From: Pseudoduganella aquatica
GTDB lineage: Bacteria > Pseudomonadota > Gammaproteobacteria > Burkholderiales > Burkholderiaceae_D
Reading direction: 5' to 3'
Assembly: GCF_009857595.1 (NCBI RefSeq)
Contig: NZ_WWCU01000008.1
Location: 62,001 to 126,000, forward strand
Length of the DNA stretch: 64,000 nucleotides
The translations under genes and the position numbers were made by a program. Below, piece by piece: positions 29,385-40,354 of the stretch (the first letter of the stretch is position 1; each line of letters begins with the position of its first letter). The notes under the pieces are model-generated. The model searched no databases and was not told where the DNA came from. It saw only the letters and a program-made list of their open reading frames with translations.

Positions 29385-29726
29385 TCAGTGCCCGCCTTCG
29401 CTGGCGTGGTTGATGGTGTACTTCGGAATCTCGACCACCAGGTCTTCGTCCGCCACCACCGCCTGGCACGACAGGCGCGACACCGCTTCCAGGCCCCAGG
29501 CCTTGTCCAGCAGGTCTTCTTCCGTTTCGCTGGCTTCGCTCAGCGAATTGAAGCCTTCGCGCACCAGCACGTGGCAAGTGGTGCAGGCGCAGCTCTTCTC
29601 GCAGGCGTGCTCGATGTGGATGTCATTTTCCAGCATGACGTCGCACAGCGTCTTGCCAGCGGGAGCTTCAACAACGGCGCCTTCGGGGCACAGCTTGGCG
29701 TGTGGCAGGAATACGATTTGGGGCAT
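29385..29726 (-). CDS. fdx: ISC-type 2Fe-2S ferredoxin
   Basis: A 113-residue adrenodoxin-type ferredoxin that supplies electrons to IscS/IscU cluster assembly. The cluster ligands are in HACEKSCACTTCHVLV (C-x5-C-x2-C) and a fourth Cys in SRLSCQAVV. The acidic DEDLVVEIP tail and the GKTLCDVMLENDIHIEH segment are standard. Start at MPQIVFLPHAK from ATG 29726, 14 bases downstream of hscA. Confidence 0.96.
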   Translation of the reverse strand: MPQIVFLPHAKLCPEGAVVEAPAGKTLCDVMLENDIHIEHACEKSCACTTCHVLVREGFNSLSEASETEEDLLDKAWGLEAVSRLSCQAVVADEDLVVEIPKYTINHASEGGH

Positions 29727-29740
29727 GGTTCTCTTTCGGA

Positions 29741-31621
<1,881 letters not shown>

Positions 31622-31625
31622 GGTG

Positions 31626-32141
31626 TTATATTTCTAAGGCGTCAAAGGCGAAGCGGACTTCTTCGCCGAATTTTTCAAGGAACATCAGGGCGCGCACGCC
31701 TTGGGCGGCGGCATGGAAGTCGCCGGCCGTGATGCGGGCCTCGATGTCCTTCAACTGGTCTTTGCGCGCGGCGCGCAACTGGCCGTCCAGCTTCTCCAGC
31801 AATGCCATATCCTTGCCGCCGCGCGCGTCGTCCAGCTCCTCTCGCCATTCCATCTGCTGCATGAGGAAGGCCGCCGGCATGGCGGTGTTCGACTCGGTCT
31901 GCAGATCCACGCCATTGAGCTCGCACAGGTACTGCGCGCGCTTCTGCGGGTTTTTCAGGGTCTGGTAGGCTTCGTTGGCGCGCGTGGCCCATTGCATGGC
32001 GACGCGCTTTTCGGCGTCGGTAGCGTTGACGAAACGGTCGGGATGGACGCGGCTCTGGACGTCGCGGTAGGCGCTGTCAAGCGCCCCCGCGTCGACGGCG
32101 AACTGCTGCGGAAGATGGAATAGTTCGAAGTGGTTTTGCAC
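31626..32141 (-). CDS. hscB: Co-chaperone HscB (J-protein of the ISC system)
   Basis: A 171-residue J-domain protein that stimulates HscA ATPase and delivers IscU. The N-terminal J domain contains the HPD motif in [14 protein letters not shown]; the C-terminal three-helix domain ([13 protein letters not shown] through [20 protein letters not shown]) binds IscU. Starts [17 protein letters not shown], standard for the family. It precedes hscA by four bases. Confidence 0.96.
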   Translation of the reverse strand: MQNHFELFHLPQQFAVDAGALDSAYRDVQSRVHPDRFVNATDAEKRVAMQWATRANEAYQTLKNPQKRAQYLCELNGVDLQTESNTAMPAAFLMQQMEWREELDDARGGKDMALLEKLDGQLRAARKDQLKDIEARITAGDFHAAAQGVRALMFLEKFGEEVRFAFDALEI

Positions 32142-32167
32142 GGCGCATTACTAAGAGAACTGCGGAT

Positions 32168-32491
32168 TTAAATACGGAAGCTTTCGCCGCAGCCGCAGGC
32201 GTCTTTTTCGTTCGGGTTGTTGAACTTGAAGCCTTCGTTCAGGCCTTCGCGCGCGAAGTCCAGCTCGGTGCCGTCGATGTAAGGCAGGCTTTTCGGATCG
32301 ACGAACACCTTCACGCCGTGCGACTCGAACACGCTGTCCTCGTCCGCCACTTCGTCCACATATTCCAGCTTGTAGGCCAGACCGGAGCAGCCCGTGGTGC
32401 GCACGCCGAAGCGCAGGCCCAGGCCTTTGCCGCGGCGTTCGATGTAACGGTTGATATGCTTGGCCGCTTTTTCGGTCAGGGTAATTGCCAT
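32168..32491 (-). CDS. iscA: A-type Fe-S carrier IscA
   Basis: A 107-residue cluster carrier or iron donor. Cys ligands are in [14 protein letters not shown] and the C-terminal CGCGESF ([11 protein letters not shown]), the invariant A-type pattern. Starts [20 protein letters not shown]. Fourth gene of the isc operon, 15 bases after iscU. Confidence 0.97.
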   Translation of the reverse strand: MAITLTEKAAKHINRYIERRGKGLGLRFGVRTTGCSGLAYKLEYVDEVADEDSVFESHGVKVFVDPKSLPYIDGTELDFAREGLNEGFKFNNPNEKDACGCGESFRI

Positions 32492-32506
32492 GCTGTCCTC
32501 CGGCGT

Positions 32507-32899
32507 TTAAGCCGCTTGTGCCGAGTGTTTGGCCTTGTAGTCTTCAACTGCCGCCTTGATGGCGTCTTCAGCCAGGATGGAGCAGTGGATTTTCACCGGT
32601 GGCAGCGCCAGTTCTTCGGCGATGGCGGTGTTCTTGATGGCCAGCGCTTCGTCCAGGGTTTTGCCCTTGACCCATTCGGTCACCAGCGACGACGAGGCGA
32701 TCGCCGAGCCGCAGCCGTAGGTCTTGAACTTTGCATCTTCGATCAGGCCGTCGGCGCCAACCTTGATTTGCAGCTTCATCACGTCGCCGCAGGCCGGCGC
32801 GCCGACCATGCCGGTGCCAACCGATTCGTCGCCCTTTTCAAAGGCGCCGACGTTGCGTGGATTTTCGTAGTGGTCCAACACTTTTTCCGAGTAAGCCAT
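32507..32899 (-). CDS. iscU: Fe-S cluster scaffold IscU
   Basis: A 130-residue scaffold on which IscS and ferredoxin build 2Fe-2S clusters. Ligands: GAPACGDVMKLQI (Cys and Asp), KTYGCGSAIASSSLVTEW and the HscA-recognition and cluster segment LPPVKIHCSILAEDAIK. Starts MAYSEKVLDHYENPRNVGAF. All features are canonical. Confidence 0.98.
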   Translation of the reverse strand: MAYSEKVLDHYENPRNVGAFEKGDESVGTGMVGAPACGDVMKLQIKVGADGLIEDAKFKTYGCGSAIASSSLVTEWVKGKTLDEALAIKNTAIAEELALPPVKIHCSILAEDAIKAAVEDYKAKHSAQAA

Positions 32900-32923
32900 T
32901 TTGATGCTCCTGTAATCTTTAAA

Positions 32924-34189
32924 TTAGTGCGCTGCCCATTGGATCGAGCTGATATCGATGCCTTCTTTGAACATGTCCCACAGCGGCGACAGTTCGCGCA
33001 GCTTGCCGACCTTGGACTTCATCAGCTCGACCGCGAAGTCGATGTCCTTCTCGGTGGTGAAACGGCCGATGGTGAAACGGATGGAGCTGTGCGCCAGTTC
33101 GTCGCTGCGGCCCAGGGCGCGCAGCACGTAGGATGGCTCCAGCGAGGCCGAGGTGCAGGCCGAACCGGACGATACCGCCAGGTCCTTCACTGCCATGATC
33201 AGCGATTCGCCTTCGACGTAGTTGAAGCTCACGTTCAGGTTGTGCGGCACACGGTGTTCCATGTCGCCGTTGATGTAGGTTTCTTCGATTTCCTGCAGGC
33301 CGGCGGCCAGGCGGTCGCGCAGCGCTTTGATGCGGGAGATTTCGCTGTCCATTTCCACTTTCGCCAGGCGGAAGGCTTCGCCCATGCCGACGATCTGGTG
33401 GGTAGGCAGGGTGCCGGAGCGCAGGCCGCGCTCGTGGCCGCCGCCGTGCATCTGCGCTTCGATGCGCACGCGCGGCTTGCGGCAAACGTACAGCGCGCCG
33501 ATGCCTTTCGGGCCGTAGGTCTTGTGGGCGGTGAAGGTCATCAGGTCGACCTTGGTCTTTTGCAGGTCGATCACCACCTTGCCGGTCGCTTGCGCGGCGT
33601 CGCAGTGGAAGATGATGCCTTTCGAGCGGCACAGCGCGCCGATTTCGTCGATGGGCTGGATCACGCCGATTTCGTTATTGACCAGCATGACCGAGACCAG
33701 GATGGTGTCCGGACGGATCGCCGCTTCCAGCTGGGCGATGGTGATCAGGCCGTTGTCCTGCGGTTCCAGGTAGGTGGCTTCGAAGCCCACGCGCTCCAGT
33801 TCGCGCACCGTGTCCAGCACCGCCTTGTGCTCGGTCTTGACGGTGATGATGTGCTTGCCCTTGGTCTTGTAGAACTGCGCCGCGCCCTTGATGGCCAGGT
33901 TGTTCGACTCGGTGGCGCCGGAGGTCCAGATGATTTCGCGCGGATCGGCATTCACCAGGGCAGCCACGTGGCCGCGCGCCTCTTCCACCGCTTTTTCAGC
34001 GGTCCAGCCGTACATATGGCTGCGGGAGGCGGGATTGCCGAACTGCTCGCGCAGGTAGGGGATCATCATGTCGGCCACGCGCGGGTCGATCGGCGTGGTG
34101 GCCGAGTAGTCCATGTAGATCGGGAAGTGCGGGGCGGTCTTGAATTCCACCGGGGCTACCTGGGCGACGTTTTTTTCTGGGGCGTTCAT
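32924..34189 (-). CDS. iscS: Cysteine desulfurase IscS
   Basis: PLP enzyme that mobilises sulfur from cysteine for Fe-S clusters and tRNA thiolation. At 421 residues it is about 16 longer than the E. coli enzyme because of an N-terminal extension ([18 protein letters not shown]) before [15 protein letters not shown]. The PLP lysine is in [17 protein letters not shown] and the persulfide cysteine in [17 protein letters not shown]. The Ser-rich PLP phosphate loop [14 protein letters not shown] is intact. First enzyme gene of the operon, 34 bases behind iscR. Confidence 0.97.
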   Translation of the reverse strand: MNAPEKNVAQVAPVEFKTAPHFPIYMDYSATTPIDPRVADMMIPYLREQFGNPASRSHMYGWTAEKAVEEARGHVAALVNADPREIIWTSGATESNNLAIKGAAQFYKTKGKHIITVKTEHKAVLDTVRELERVGFEATYLEPQDNGLITIAQLEAAIRPDTILVSVMLVNNEIGVIQPIDEIGALCRSKGIIFHCDAAQATGKVVIDLQKTKVDLMTFTAHKTYGPKGIGALYVCRKPRVRIEAQMHGGGHERGLRSGTLPTHQIVGMGEAFRLAKVEMDSEISRIKALRDRLAAGLQEIEETYINGDMEHRVPHNLNVSFNYVEGESLIMAVKDLAVSSGSACTSASLEPSYVLRALGRSDELAHSSIRFTIGRFTTEKDIDFAVELMKSKVGKLRELSPLWDMFKEGIDISSIQWAAH

Positions 34190-34223
34190 CTATTACTCCA
34201 ATCAGCGTATCTGCGTATCTTTG

Positions 34224-34697
34224 TTAGCCGACAGCGGCGTTGCGGTGCATCACCACCACGGCCTGCTCGGCGTGTTTTTGTCTCTGTTGATCGACCAGAT
34301 CCTGCAGCGATACGGAGTCCAGGTAATCGACCATTTTTTCATTCAGCGTGGCCCACAGCTCATGGGTCATGCAGCGCGCGCCGGTGGCGGCGTCCGCCCC
34401 GTGGCAATTCTCTTTGCCGCCGCACTGGGTGGCGTCCAGCGGCTCGTCGACGGCGATGATGATATCGGCCACCGTCACTTTATCGGCGCGGCGGGCCAGG
34501 CTGTAGCCGCCGCCGGGACCGCGTATCGATTCAACAATCTCGTGGCGGCGCAGCTTGCCGAACAGCTGCTCCAGGTAAGACAGCGAAATGGCCTGGCGCT
34601 GCGAAATGCCGGACAGCGTGACCGGGCCTTTGCCTTGGCGCAAAGCCAGATCGATCATCGCAGTCACTGCAAAACGGCCTTTGGTGGTCAGACGCAT
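34224..34697 (-). CDS. iscR: Rrf2-family Fe-S cluster regulator IscR
   Basis: A 157-residue transcription factor that represses isc when loaded with a 2Fe-2S cluster. Start at MRLTTKGRFAVTAMIDLAL; the frame extends 13 codons upstream but the family begins here. The winged helix-turn-helix occupies the first half, and the ligands are CGGKENCHGADAATGARCMTH, i.e. C-x5-C-x10-C-x2-H. The middle spacer is five residues longer than in E. coli (C-x5-C-x5-C-x2-H), which I recall from other betaproteobacteria. A near-consensus type-1 IscR site lies 66 bases upstream of the start codon. Confidence 0.96.
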   Translation of the reverse strand: MRLTTKGRFAVTAMIDLALRQGKGPVTLSGISQRQAISLSYLEQLFGKLRRHEIVESIRGPGGGYSLARRADKVTVADIIIAVDEPLDATQCGGKENCHGADAATGARCMTHELWATLNEKMVDYLDSVSLQDLVDQQRQKHAEQAVVVMHRNAAVG

Positions 34698-34762
34698 CAC
34701 AACCTCGGTTCGGTTAAAATATCGCGCTTGTTTCACGCGATCTCAACTAGCCGAAACACCGA

Positions 34763-34787
34763 TTAGTTGAATGATTTAGTCAAGTAT
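34763..34787 (-). promoter_or_regulatory. Type-1 IscR binding site in the isc promoter
   Basis: Minus-strand sequence ATACTTGACTAAATC plus ATTCAACTAA matches 23 of 25 positions of the E. coli type-1 consensus ATASYYGACTRWWWY-AGTCRRSTAT. The TTGACT inside it can serve as a -35, as in E. coli, so cluster-loaded IscR would block polymerase. Downstream lie AT-rich bases before ATG 34697. Confidence 0.82.
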
Positions 34788-34896
34788 ACCAAACTTGACC
34801 AATTTTGTCAGGCACCCCGCCAGAAGCTTGCCTGGCAGCGGGTTTTCTTAGGCATGGGGCAAGATTTTACCCGACCCCGGCATTCCTCGCTTGCGC

Positions 34897-35508
34897 TCAC
34901 CCGAATACGAGTCCGCCCGCCAGCGCCAGCATGATGGCGCCGGTCAGCCCCTCTATGCCCTTCCATACCAGCGGCCGCTGGAAGACCCCGGACAGGCGGC
35001 TGGCGCCGAAGCCCAGCGCGGTAAACCACAGCAGCGACGCGGTCATGGCGCCGGCCGCGAAACTGGCGCGCTGGTGGGCCGGATAATTGCCACCCAGCGA
35101 GCCGAGCAGCACCAGCGTGTCCAGATAGACATGGGGATTGAGCAGGGACAGCGCCAGCACGCTCACCAGCGCGCGCTGCAGGCTGGGCGGCACGGTGCCG
35201 CACTGGGTATCCAGCGCGTCCGCGCGCAGCATGGAGGCCCAGCTGCGCAGCCCGTACCACACCAGGAAGGCCGCCCCGCCCCAGCGCGCCAGCCCCATCA
35301 GCAGCGGCGAGCCCTGGATCAGCGCGCCCATGCCGGCCACGCCGGCGGCAATCAGCGCCACGTCAATGACGATGCAGGCGAGCACCGTCACCGCCACGTG
35401 CTGGCGGCGCACGCCCACCCGCAATACATGGGCGTTCTGGGCGCCGATGGCCATGATCAGGCTGGCGCCCAGGCCCAGGCCGTTGAGGAATACGTGGGGA
35501 GTAAACAT
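34897..35508 (-). CDS. argO: LysE/ArgO family amino acid exporter
   Basis: A 203-residue inner-membrane exporter, probably of arginine and/or lysine. Start at MFTPHVFLNGLGLGASLIMA; the open frame upstream lacks similarity. The LysE signature GASLIMAIGAQNAHVLRVGV is near the N-terminus, followed by five more hydrophobic segments, with the Asn-Pro pair of the fourth segment (LLNPHVYLDTLVLLG). Divergent from an argP-type regulator with a strong dyad between them, the arrangement expected for ArgP-controlled argO. Confidence 0.9.
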   Translation of the reverse strand: MFTPHVFLNGLGLGASLIMAIGAQNAHVLRVGVRRQHVAVTVLACIVIDVALIAAGVAGMGALIQGSPLLMGLARWGGAAFLVWYGLRSWASMLRADALDTQCGTVPPSLQRALVSVLALSLLNPHVYLDTLVLLGSLGGNYPAHQRASFAAGAMTASLLWFTALGFGASRLSGVFQRPLVWKGIEGLTGAIMLALAGGLVFG

Positions 35509-35571
35509 GGCAAGCTCGCTGATGAGTGGGGAAGCGGCCATTTTGCGGCGCTTGCCGGCCAAGATGAAGCT

Positions 35572-35610
35572 GGATTAATATTCTTCACGATAGTTAAGAA
35601 TTCCTAATCC
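35572..35610. promoter_or_regulatory. Dyad operator in the argO-argP intergenic region
   Basis: GGATTA (35572-35577) and ATTCTT (35580-35585) are mirrored by AAGAAT (35596-35601) and TAATCC (35605-35610), a near-perfect 12-base-per-arm dyad around a ten-base centre. It ends right at the argP Shine-Dalgarno (GGAGA at 35611). LysR-type regulators bind such interrupted dyads in divergent promoters, so it is the likely ArgP operator. Confidence 0.7.
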
Positions 35611-35620
35611 GGAGACCGCC

Positions 35621-36511
35621 ATGCTGCCCGACGCCCGCCAGGCCGAAGCCCTGCTCGCCATCGTAGCCACCGGCAGCTTTGAACAGGCCGCCGCGCTGCT
35701 GCACGTTACGGCCTCGGCCGTGTCGCAGCGCGTCAGCGCCATGGAAGTGGCGCTGGGCACGCCGCTGCTGATACGCAGCCGCCCTTGCCGCCCCACCAGT
35801 GCCGGCCAGCGCCTGGTGCAGTACTTGCGCCGCAGCAAATTGCTGGAGGAAGAATTCCTGTCCGGCATGGAGGAAGACGACGCGCGTCCGCTGAGCGTGT
35901 CGCTGGCCGTCAACAACGACACCCTGGGCACCTGGCTGCTGCCCGGCTTGGCGCCCTTCCTGATTGCGGAAAACATCCTGCTGGACCTGTCGCTGGACGA
36001 CCAGGACCACACGTACACGCTGATGGAGCGCGGCCAGGCGCTGGCGGCCATCTCCACCGAGCCGCAGCCCATGCGCGGCTGCGTGGCGCAGCCGCTGGGC
36101 GTGATGCGCTACCGCATGATGGCCACGCCCGCCTTCGCCGCGCGCTGGTTCCCGGACGGGCTGAACCGCCAGGCCGCGCTGGCCGCCCCCATGATGGTGT
36201 TCGACCGCAAGGACTTGCTGCAATCAAACTTCATGCAGCGCGAATTCGGCCTCACGCCGTTCAGCCATCCCTGCCACTTCATCCCGGCCAACGAAAGCTT
36301 TCTGCGCTGCATAGACCTGAGCCTGGGCTACGGCATGGTGGCTGAGCAGCAGATCGGCGAACGCCTGGCCAGCGGCGCCCTGCTCGACCTGGCGCCGGGC
36401 AAGCACAGCGACATCGCCCTGCACTGGCACACTTGGCGCGTGCAGTCGCCCAAGCTGGAGCGGCTCAGCACCGCCATCGTGGAGGCGGCGCGCCATGCCT
36501 TGCGGCAGTGA
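35621..36511 (+). CDS. argP: LysR-family regulator ArgP (IciA)
   Basis: A 296-residue LysR-type regulator that in E. coli activates argO in response to arginine and lysine. N-terminal winged helix-turn-helix: QAEALLAIVATGSFEQAAAL and VTASAVSQRVSAMEVALGTP, with IRSRPCRPTSAGQRLVQYLR, a motif particular to the ArgP/LysG branch. The C-terminal effector domain (SLAVNNDTLGTWLLPGLAP) and the conserved VFDRKDLLQSNFMQREFG segment support the same branch. GGAGA precedes ATG. It is divergent from argO. Confidence 0.92.
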   Translation: MLPDARQAEALLAIVATGSFEQAAALLHVTASAVSQRVSAMEVALGTPLLIRSRPCRPTSAGQRLVQYLRRSKLLEEEFLSGMEEDDARPLSVSLAVNNDTLGTWLLPGLAPFLIAENILLDLSLDDQDHTYTLMERGQALAAISTEPQPMRGCVAQPLGVMRYRMMATPAFAARWFPDGLNRQAALAAPMMVFDRKDLLQSNFMQREFGLTPFSHPCHFIPANESFLRCIDLSLGYGMVAEQQIGERLASGALLDLAPGKHSDIALHWHTWRVQSPKLERLSTAIVEAARHALRQ

Positions 36512-36577
36512 GCGGGCGCGCCACGGCAGGAAAAATGGATATACTGACAAGATCAATCCATCTTTCCAGGAGAAACA

Positions 36578-39500
36578 GTGGCCGAGTCGATCCAGGCATG
36601 CCTGCCACCTGCGCGCAACAGCCGCGCCGGCAGCCTCAGCTTTCTTGCCGCGCCCGGTGAAATGGGCGCGCGCATCGCCGCCGCCGACTGGACCGCAACC
36701 CCGCTGGGCGACCTGCACGCCTGGCCGCAAAGCCTGCGCACCGCCGTCAGCCTGATGCTCAATTCCAGCCACCCCATGTGGATAGGCTGGGGGCCGGACG
36801 CCACGTTCCTCTACAACGACGCCTACATCAGCGTGCTGAGCCTGGCCAAGCATCCGCACGCGCTGGGCCGCCCGGCGCGCGAAGTGTGGGCCGAGATCTG
36901 GGACTTTTGCGGCCCGCTGGCCGACAAGGTGTTCCGCAACGCCGAAGCCACCTTCGTCGACGACGTGCAGCTGTTCCTGAACCGGGGCAGCTGGCTGGAA
37001 GAAACCTGGTACTCGTTTTCCTACAGCCCCATCGTGGACGAGTCAGGTGGCGTGGGCGGCCTGTTCTGTCCCTCCACCGACGCCACGCCCAAGAACCTGA
37101 ACACGCGCCGCCTGGCCTCGCTGTCGGCCTTGTCGGCATCCGCGCTGCGCGAAAACGGCGTGGCCAGCGCCTGCGAGAAAGCGGTCCAGACCATCGCCCG
37201 CAACCCGCACGACATTCCCTTCGCCGCGCTCTACCTGGCGGACGCGGCCGGCAACGCCGTCCTGCAGCAATCCGCCCATTTGCCGTCCGGCGACACGCCA
37301 GGGCGCTGGCCGGTGCAGCAGGTGCTCGCCAGCGGCAGCGGCGTGGCGCTGGACGTGGACGGCATGGCCGCCCTGCCGCTGGGCATGGCCGGCCAGCGCA
37401 TCACGCAGGCGCTGGCGCTGCCGCTGTCCATGCCCGGGCAGGAGCGGCCGGCCGGCGTGCTGGTGATGGGCGTGAGCCCTGCCTGCAAGCTGGACGCCGA
37501 GTACAGCACCTTCTTCGAACTGGTGGCGGGCCAGGTGGCGGCCGCCGTGCAGAACGCCATGGGCGCCGAGGCGCAGCGCCAGCGCGCCGACATGCTGGCC
37601 GAACTGGACCAGGCCAAGACCGCCTTCTTCTCCAACGTCAGCCACGAATTCCGCACCCCGCTCACGCTGATGCTGGCGCCGCTGGAAGAGGCACTGGCGC
37701 AGGACGCCGGCCTGCCGCCGGCGCAGCGCGAGGGCTTGGCGCTGGCGCACCGCAATGCGCTGCGGCTGCAGCGCCTGGTGAACACCCTGCTGGACTTCTC
37801 CCGCGTGCAGGCCGGGCGCATGCAGGCGTCCTACGCCGAGGTAGACCTGTCCGCCCTCACGCGCGACCTGGCCAGCGGCTTCCGCTCGATCGTCGAAAGC
37901 GCGGGACTGGCGCTGGACGTGCGCTGCGCGCCGCTGTCCGCGCCCGCTTATGTGGACACCTCGCTGTGGGAGAAAATCGTCCTCAACCTGCTGTCGAACG
38001 CCTTCAAGTTCACCTTCCAGGGCGGCATCTCCGTCGCGCTGGAACAGGTGGACGGAGATGCCGTGCTCAGGGTGGGCGACAGCGGCGTGGGCATCGCGCC
38101 CGAACACCTGGGCCATATCTTCGAGCGCTTCCGGCGCGTGGAAGGCGCGCGCTCGCGTTCGCATGAAGGCACCGGCATCGGCCTGGCGCTGGTGCGCGAC
38201 TTGGTGGACCTGCACCACGGCGCCATTGCCGTGGACAGCACGCCCGGACAGGGCAGCACCTTCACTGTCGCCATCCCGCTCGGCCGCCGCCATTTGCGCG
38301 ACGAGCAGCTTGGCGCCCCGCCGGCCGGCGCCGGCGCCAGCAGCACCACGCTGCGCAGCTACACCGCCGAAGCGGAGCACTGGCTGCCCGCCGGCGAGCA
38401 GCCGGTCCACATCCCCGCCTCCGCATCCGCCGCTGCGCCGCTCTCCGCCGCCGGCGGCTATGTGCTGGTGGCGGACGACAACGCCGACATGCGCGCCTAC
38501 ATAAGCCGCCTGCTCGGCCAGCGCTGGCAGGTGCAGGCCGTGGCGGACGGCGAACAGGCGCTGCGCGCCGCGCGCATCCGCCAGCCGGAACTCATCGTGT
38601 CCGACGTGATGATGCCGGCGCTCGACGGCTTCGGCCTGCTGTCGGCCCTGCGCGCCGACGCCGCGCTGCGCGGCACGCCGGTGCTGCTGCTGTCCGCGCG
38701 GGCCGGCGAGGAAGCGCGCATCGAAGGCCTGAACGCCGGCGCGGACGACTACCTGGTCAAGCCCTTCTCCGCCAACGAACTGCTGACCCGGGTGGAGGCG
38801 CAGATCATGCGCGGCCGCCTGCGCCAGGCGGAGCGCGCCAACGCCGCGCGCATGGCCGCCGTCTTCAGCCAGGCCCCGGTGGCCATCGCCATTCTGGAGG
38901 GCCCGCAGCTGCGCTTCGAACTGCTGAACGAGCGCTACGCCGACATGATACGCCGGCGCGACGTGCTCGGCCTGCCGCTGCGCGAAGCGCTGCCCGAGCT
39001 GCAGGGCCAGGGCATTTTCGAAGAGCTGCAGCACGTGCTGGACACCGGCCAACCCTGGCTGGGCAGCGCGCGCCGCGTCATGCTGGCGCGCGGCGAGGAA
39101 GGAGAGACGCAGGAATGCTACTTCGACTATGTGTACCAGCCCATGCGCGACGACAGCGGCGCCATCGACCGCGTGGCCGTGGTGGCATTCGAAGTGACCG
39201 AGCTGGCGCGCGCGCGGCGCGCGGCCGAAGTGGCCAACCGCGCCAAGGACGAATTCCTGGCCATGCTGGGCCACGAGCTACGCAACCCGCTCTCGCCCAT
39301 CCTGGTGGCGCTGGAGCTGATGCGCATGAAAGGCGTGCCGGGCGCGGACAAGGAACTGGCCGTCATCGAACGCCAGGCCCGGCACCTGGTGCGGCTGGTG
39401 GACGACCTGCTAGACGTGGCCCGCATCACGCAGGGCAAGATCGCGCTGCGCCCGGAACGCGTGGAACTGAGCCAGCTGATGGCGCAGGCGCTGGAAACGG

Positions 39501-40315
39501 CCAGCCCGCTGATCGAGGAACGGCGCCACCAGCTGGTGGTGGACATGCCGGCCGAAGGCCTGGCGATCGACGCCGATCCGGTGCGCTTCTCGCAAGTGCT
39601 GTCCAACTTGCTGAGCAACGCCGCCAAATACACCAACCGGGGCGGCCGCATCGAAGTGGCGGCGCGCGCCGAACACGGCGAGGCGGTGATACGCATCAGT
39701 GACAACGGCATCGGCATCTCGGCCGACATGCTGCCGCAGCTGTTCGACAAGTTTGTGCAGGAGCGCCAGGCGCTGGACCGCTCGCGCGGGGGCCTCGGAC
39801 TGGGCCTGGCCATCGTGCGCAGCCTGCTGGCGCTGCACGGCGGCGCCATCACCGCGCACAGCGAAGGCCAGGGCAAAGGCAGCGTGTTCGAGCTGCGCGT
39901 GCCACTGTCCGCCACTGCGGCGAGCACCGCCGCCGCGCCGGACAAACCAGGCAGGGCCGGCAAGCGCGTGCTGCTGGTGGACGACAATGCGGACATGCTG
40001 GCCTCGCTGCGCGGGCTGCTGGAGCTGGAGGGGCACGAAGTGTACGCCCTGCCCGACCCGGCCAGCGCCCTCAAGCTGGCCGACACCATCCAGCCCGACA
40101 TCGCCATCCTCGACATCGGCCTGCCCGGCATGGACGGCTACGAACTGGCGGCCGAGCTGCGCTGCCGGGGCATGCTGGCCGCCACGCGCCTGGTGGCGCT
40201 CACCGGCTACGGCCAGCCGAACGATGCGCCGCGCGCCGCCGCCGCCGGCTTCAGCGGGCACCTGGTGAAGCCTGTGCATCCTGAAGACCTGAACCGCATT
40301 CTGCATACAAAATAA
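36578..40315 (+). CDS. Double hybrid sensor histidine kinase (PAS-GAF-HK-REC-PAS-HK-REC)
   Basis: A 1245-residue soluble kinase; GTG start at 36578 with AGGAGA six bases before it. Domains: N-terminal PAS-like region (about 30-180, HPMWIGWGPDATFLYNDAYI), GAF (about 185-330), HisKA with His356 (NVSHEFRTPLTLMLAPLEEA), HATPase (SNAFKFTFQGGI, GDSGVGIAPEHLGHIF, EGTGIGLALV), receiver 1 with Asp676 (LIVSDVMMPALDG), PAS (about 765-870, FSQAPVAIAILEGPQLRFEL), a second HisKA with His899 (AMLGHELRNPLSPILVALEL), a second HATPase (NAAKYTNRGGRI, GLGLGLAIV) and receiver 2 with Asp1179 (IAILDIGLPGMDG). Both kinases and both receivers keep the essential residues. No membrane segment. An efflux operon follows 39 bases downstream; the target regulator is not in the window. 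Confidence 0.92.
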   Translation: MAESIQACLPPARNSRAGSLSFLAAPGEMGARIAAADWTATPLGDLHAWPQSLRTAVSLMLNSSHPMWIGWGPDATFLYNDAYISVLSLAKHPHALGRPAREVWAEIWDFCGPLADKVFRNAEATFVDDVQLFLNRGSWLEETWYSFSYSPIVDESGGVGGLFCPSTDATPKNLNTRRLASLSALSASALRENGVASACEKAVQTIARNPHDIPFAALYLADAAGNAVLQQSAHLPSGDTPGRWPVQQVLASGSGVALDVDGMAALPLGMAGQRITQALALPLSMPGQERPAGVLVMGVSPACKLDAEYSTFFELVAGQVAAAVQNAMGAEAQRQRADMLAELDQAKTAFFSNVSHEFRTPLTLMLAPLEEALAQDAGLPPAQREGLALAHRNALRLQRLVNTLLDFSRVQAGRMQASYAEVDLSALTRDLASGFRSIVESAGLALDVRCAPLSAPAYVDTSLWEKIVLNLLSNAFKFTFQGGISVALEQVDGDAVLRVGDSGVGIAPEHLGHIFERFRRVEGARSRSHEGTGIGLALVRDLVDLHHGAIAVDSTPGQGSTFTVAIPLGRRHLRDEQLGAPPAGAGASSTTLRSYTAEAEHWLPAGEQPVHIPASASAAAPLSAAGGYVLVADDNADMRAYISRLLGQRWQVQAVADGEQALRAARIRQPELIVSDVMMPALDGFGLLSALRADAALRGTPVLLLSARAGEEARIEGLNAGADDYLVKPFSANELLTRVEAQIMRGRLRQAERANAARMAAVFSQAPVAIAILEGPQLRFELLNERYADMIRRRDVLGLPLREALPELQGQGIFEELQHVLDTGQPWLGSARRVMLARGEEGETQECYFDYVYQPMRDDSGAIDRVAVVAFEVTELARARRAAEVANRAKDEFLAMLGHELRNPLSPILVALELMRMKGVPGADKELAVIERQARHLVRLVDDLLDVARITQGKIALRPERVELSQLMAQALETASPLIEERRHQLVVDMPAEGLAIDADPVRFSQVLSNLLSNAAKYTNRGGRIEVAARAEHGEAVIRISDNGIGISADMLPQLFDKFVQERQALDRSRGGLGLGLAIVRSLLALHGGAITAHSEGQGKGSVFELRVPLSATAASTAAAPDKPGRAGKRVLLVDDNADMLASLRGLLELEGHEVYALPDPASALKLADTIQPDIAILDIGLPGMDGYELAAELRCRGMLAATRLVALTGYGQPNDAPRAAAAGFSGHLVKPVHPEDLNRILHTK

Positions 40316-40354
40316 TCGCCGAGTGACCCCGATCAATCCCTGCCGAGGTGCGCC

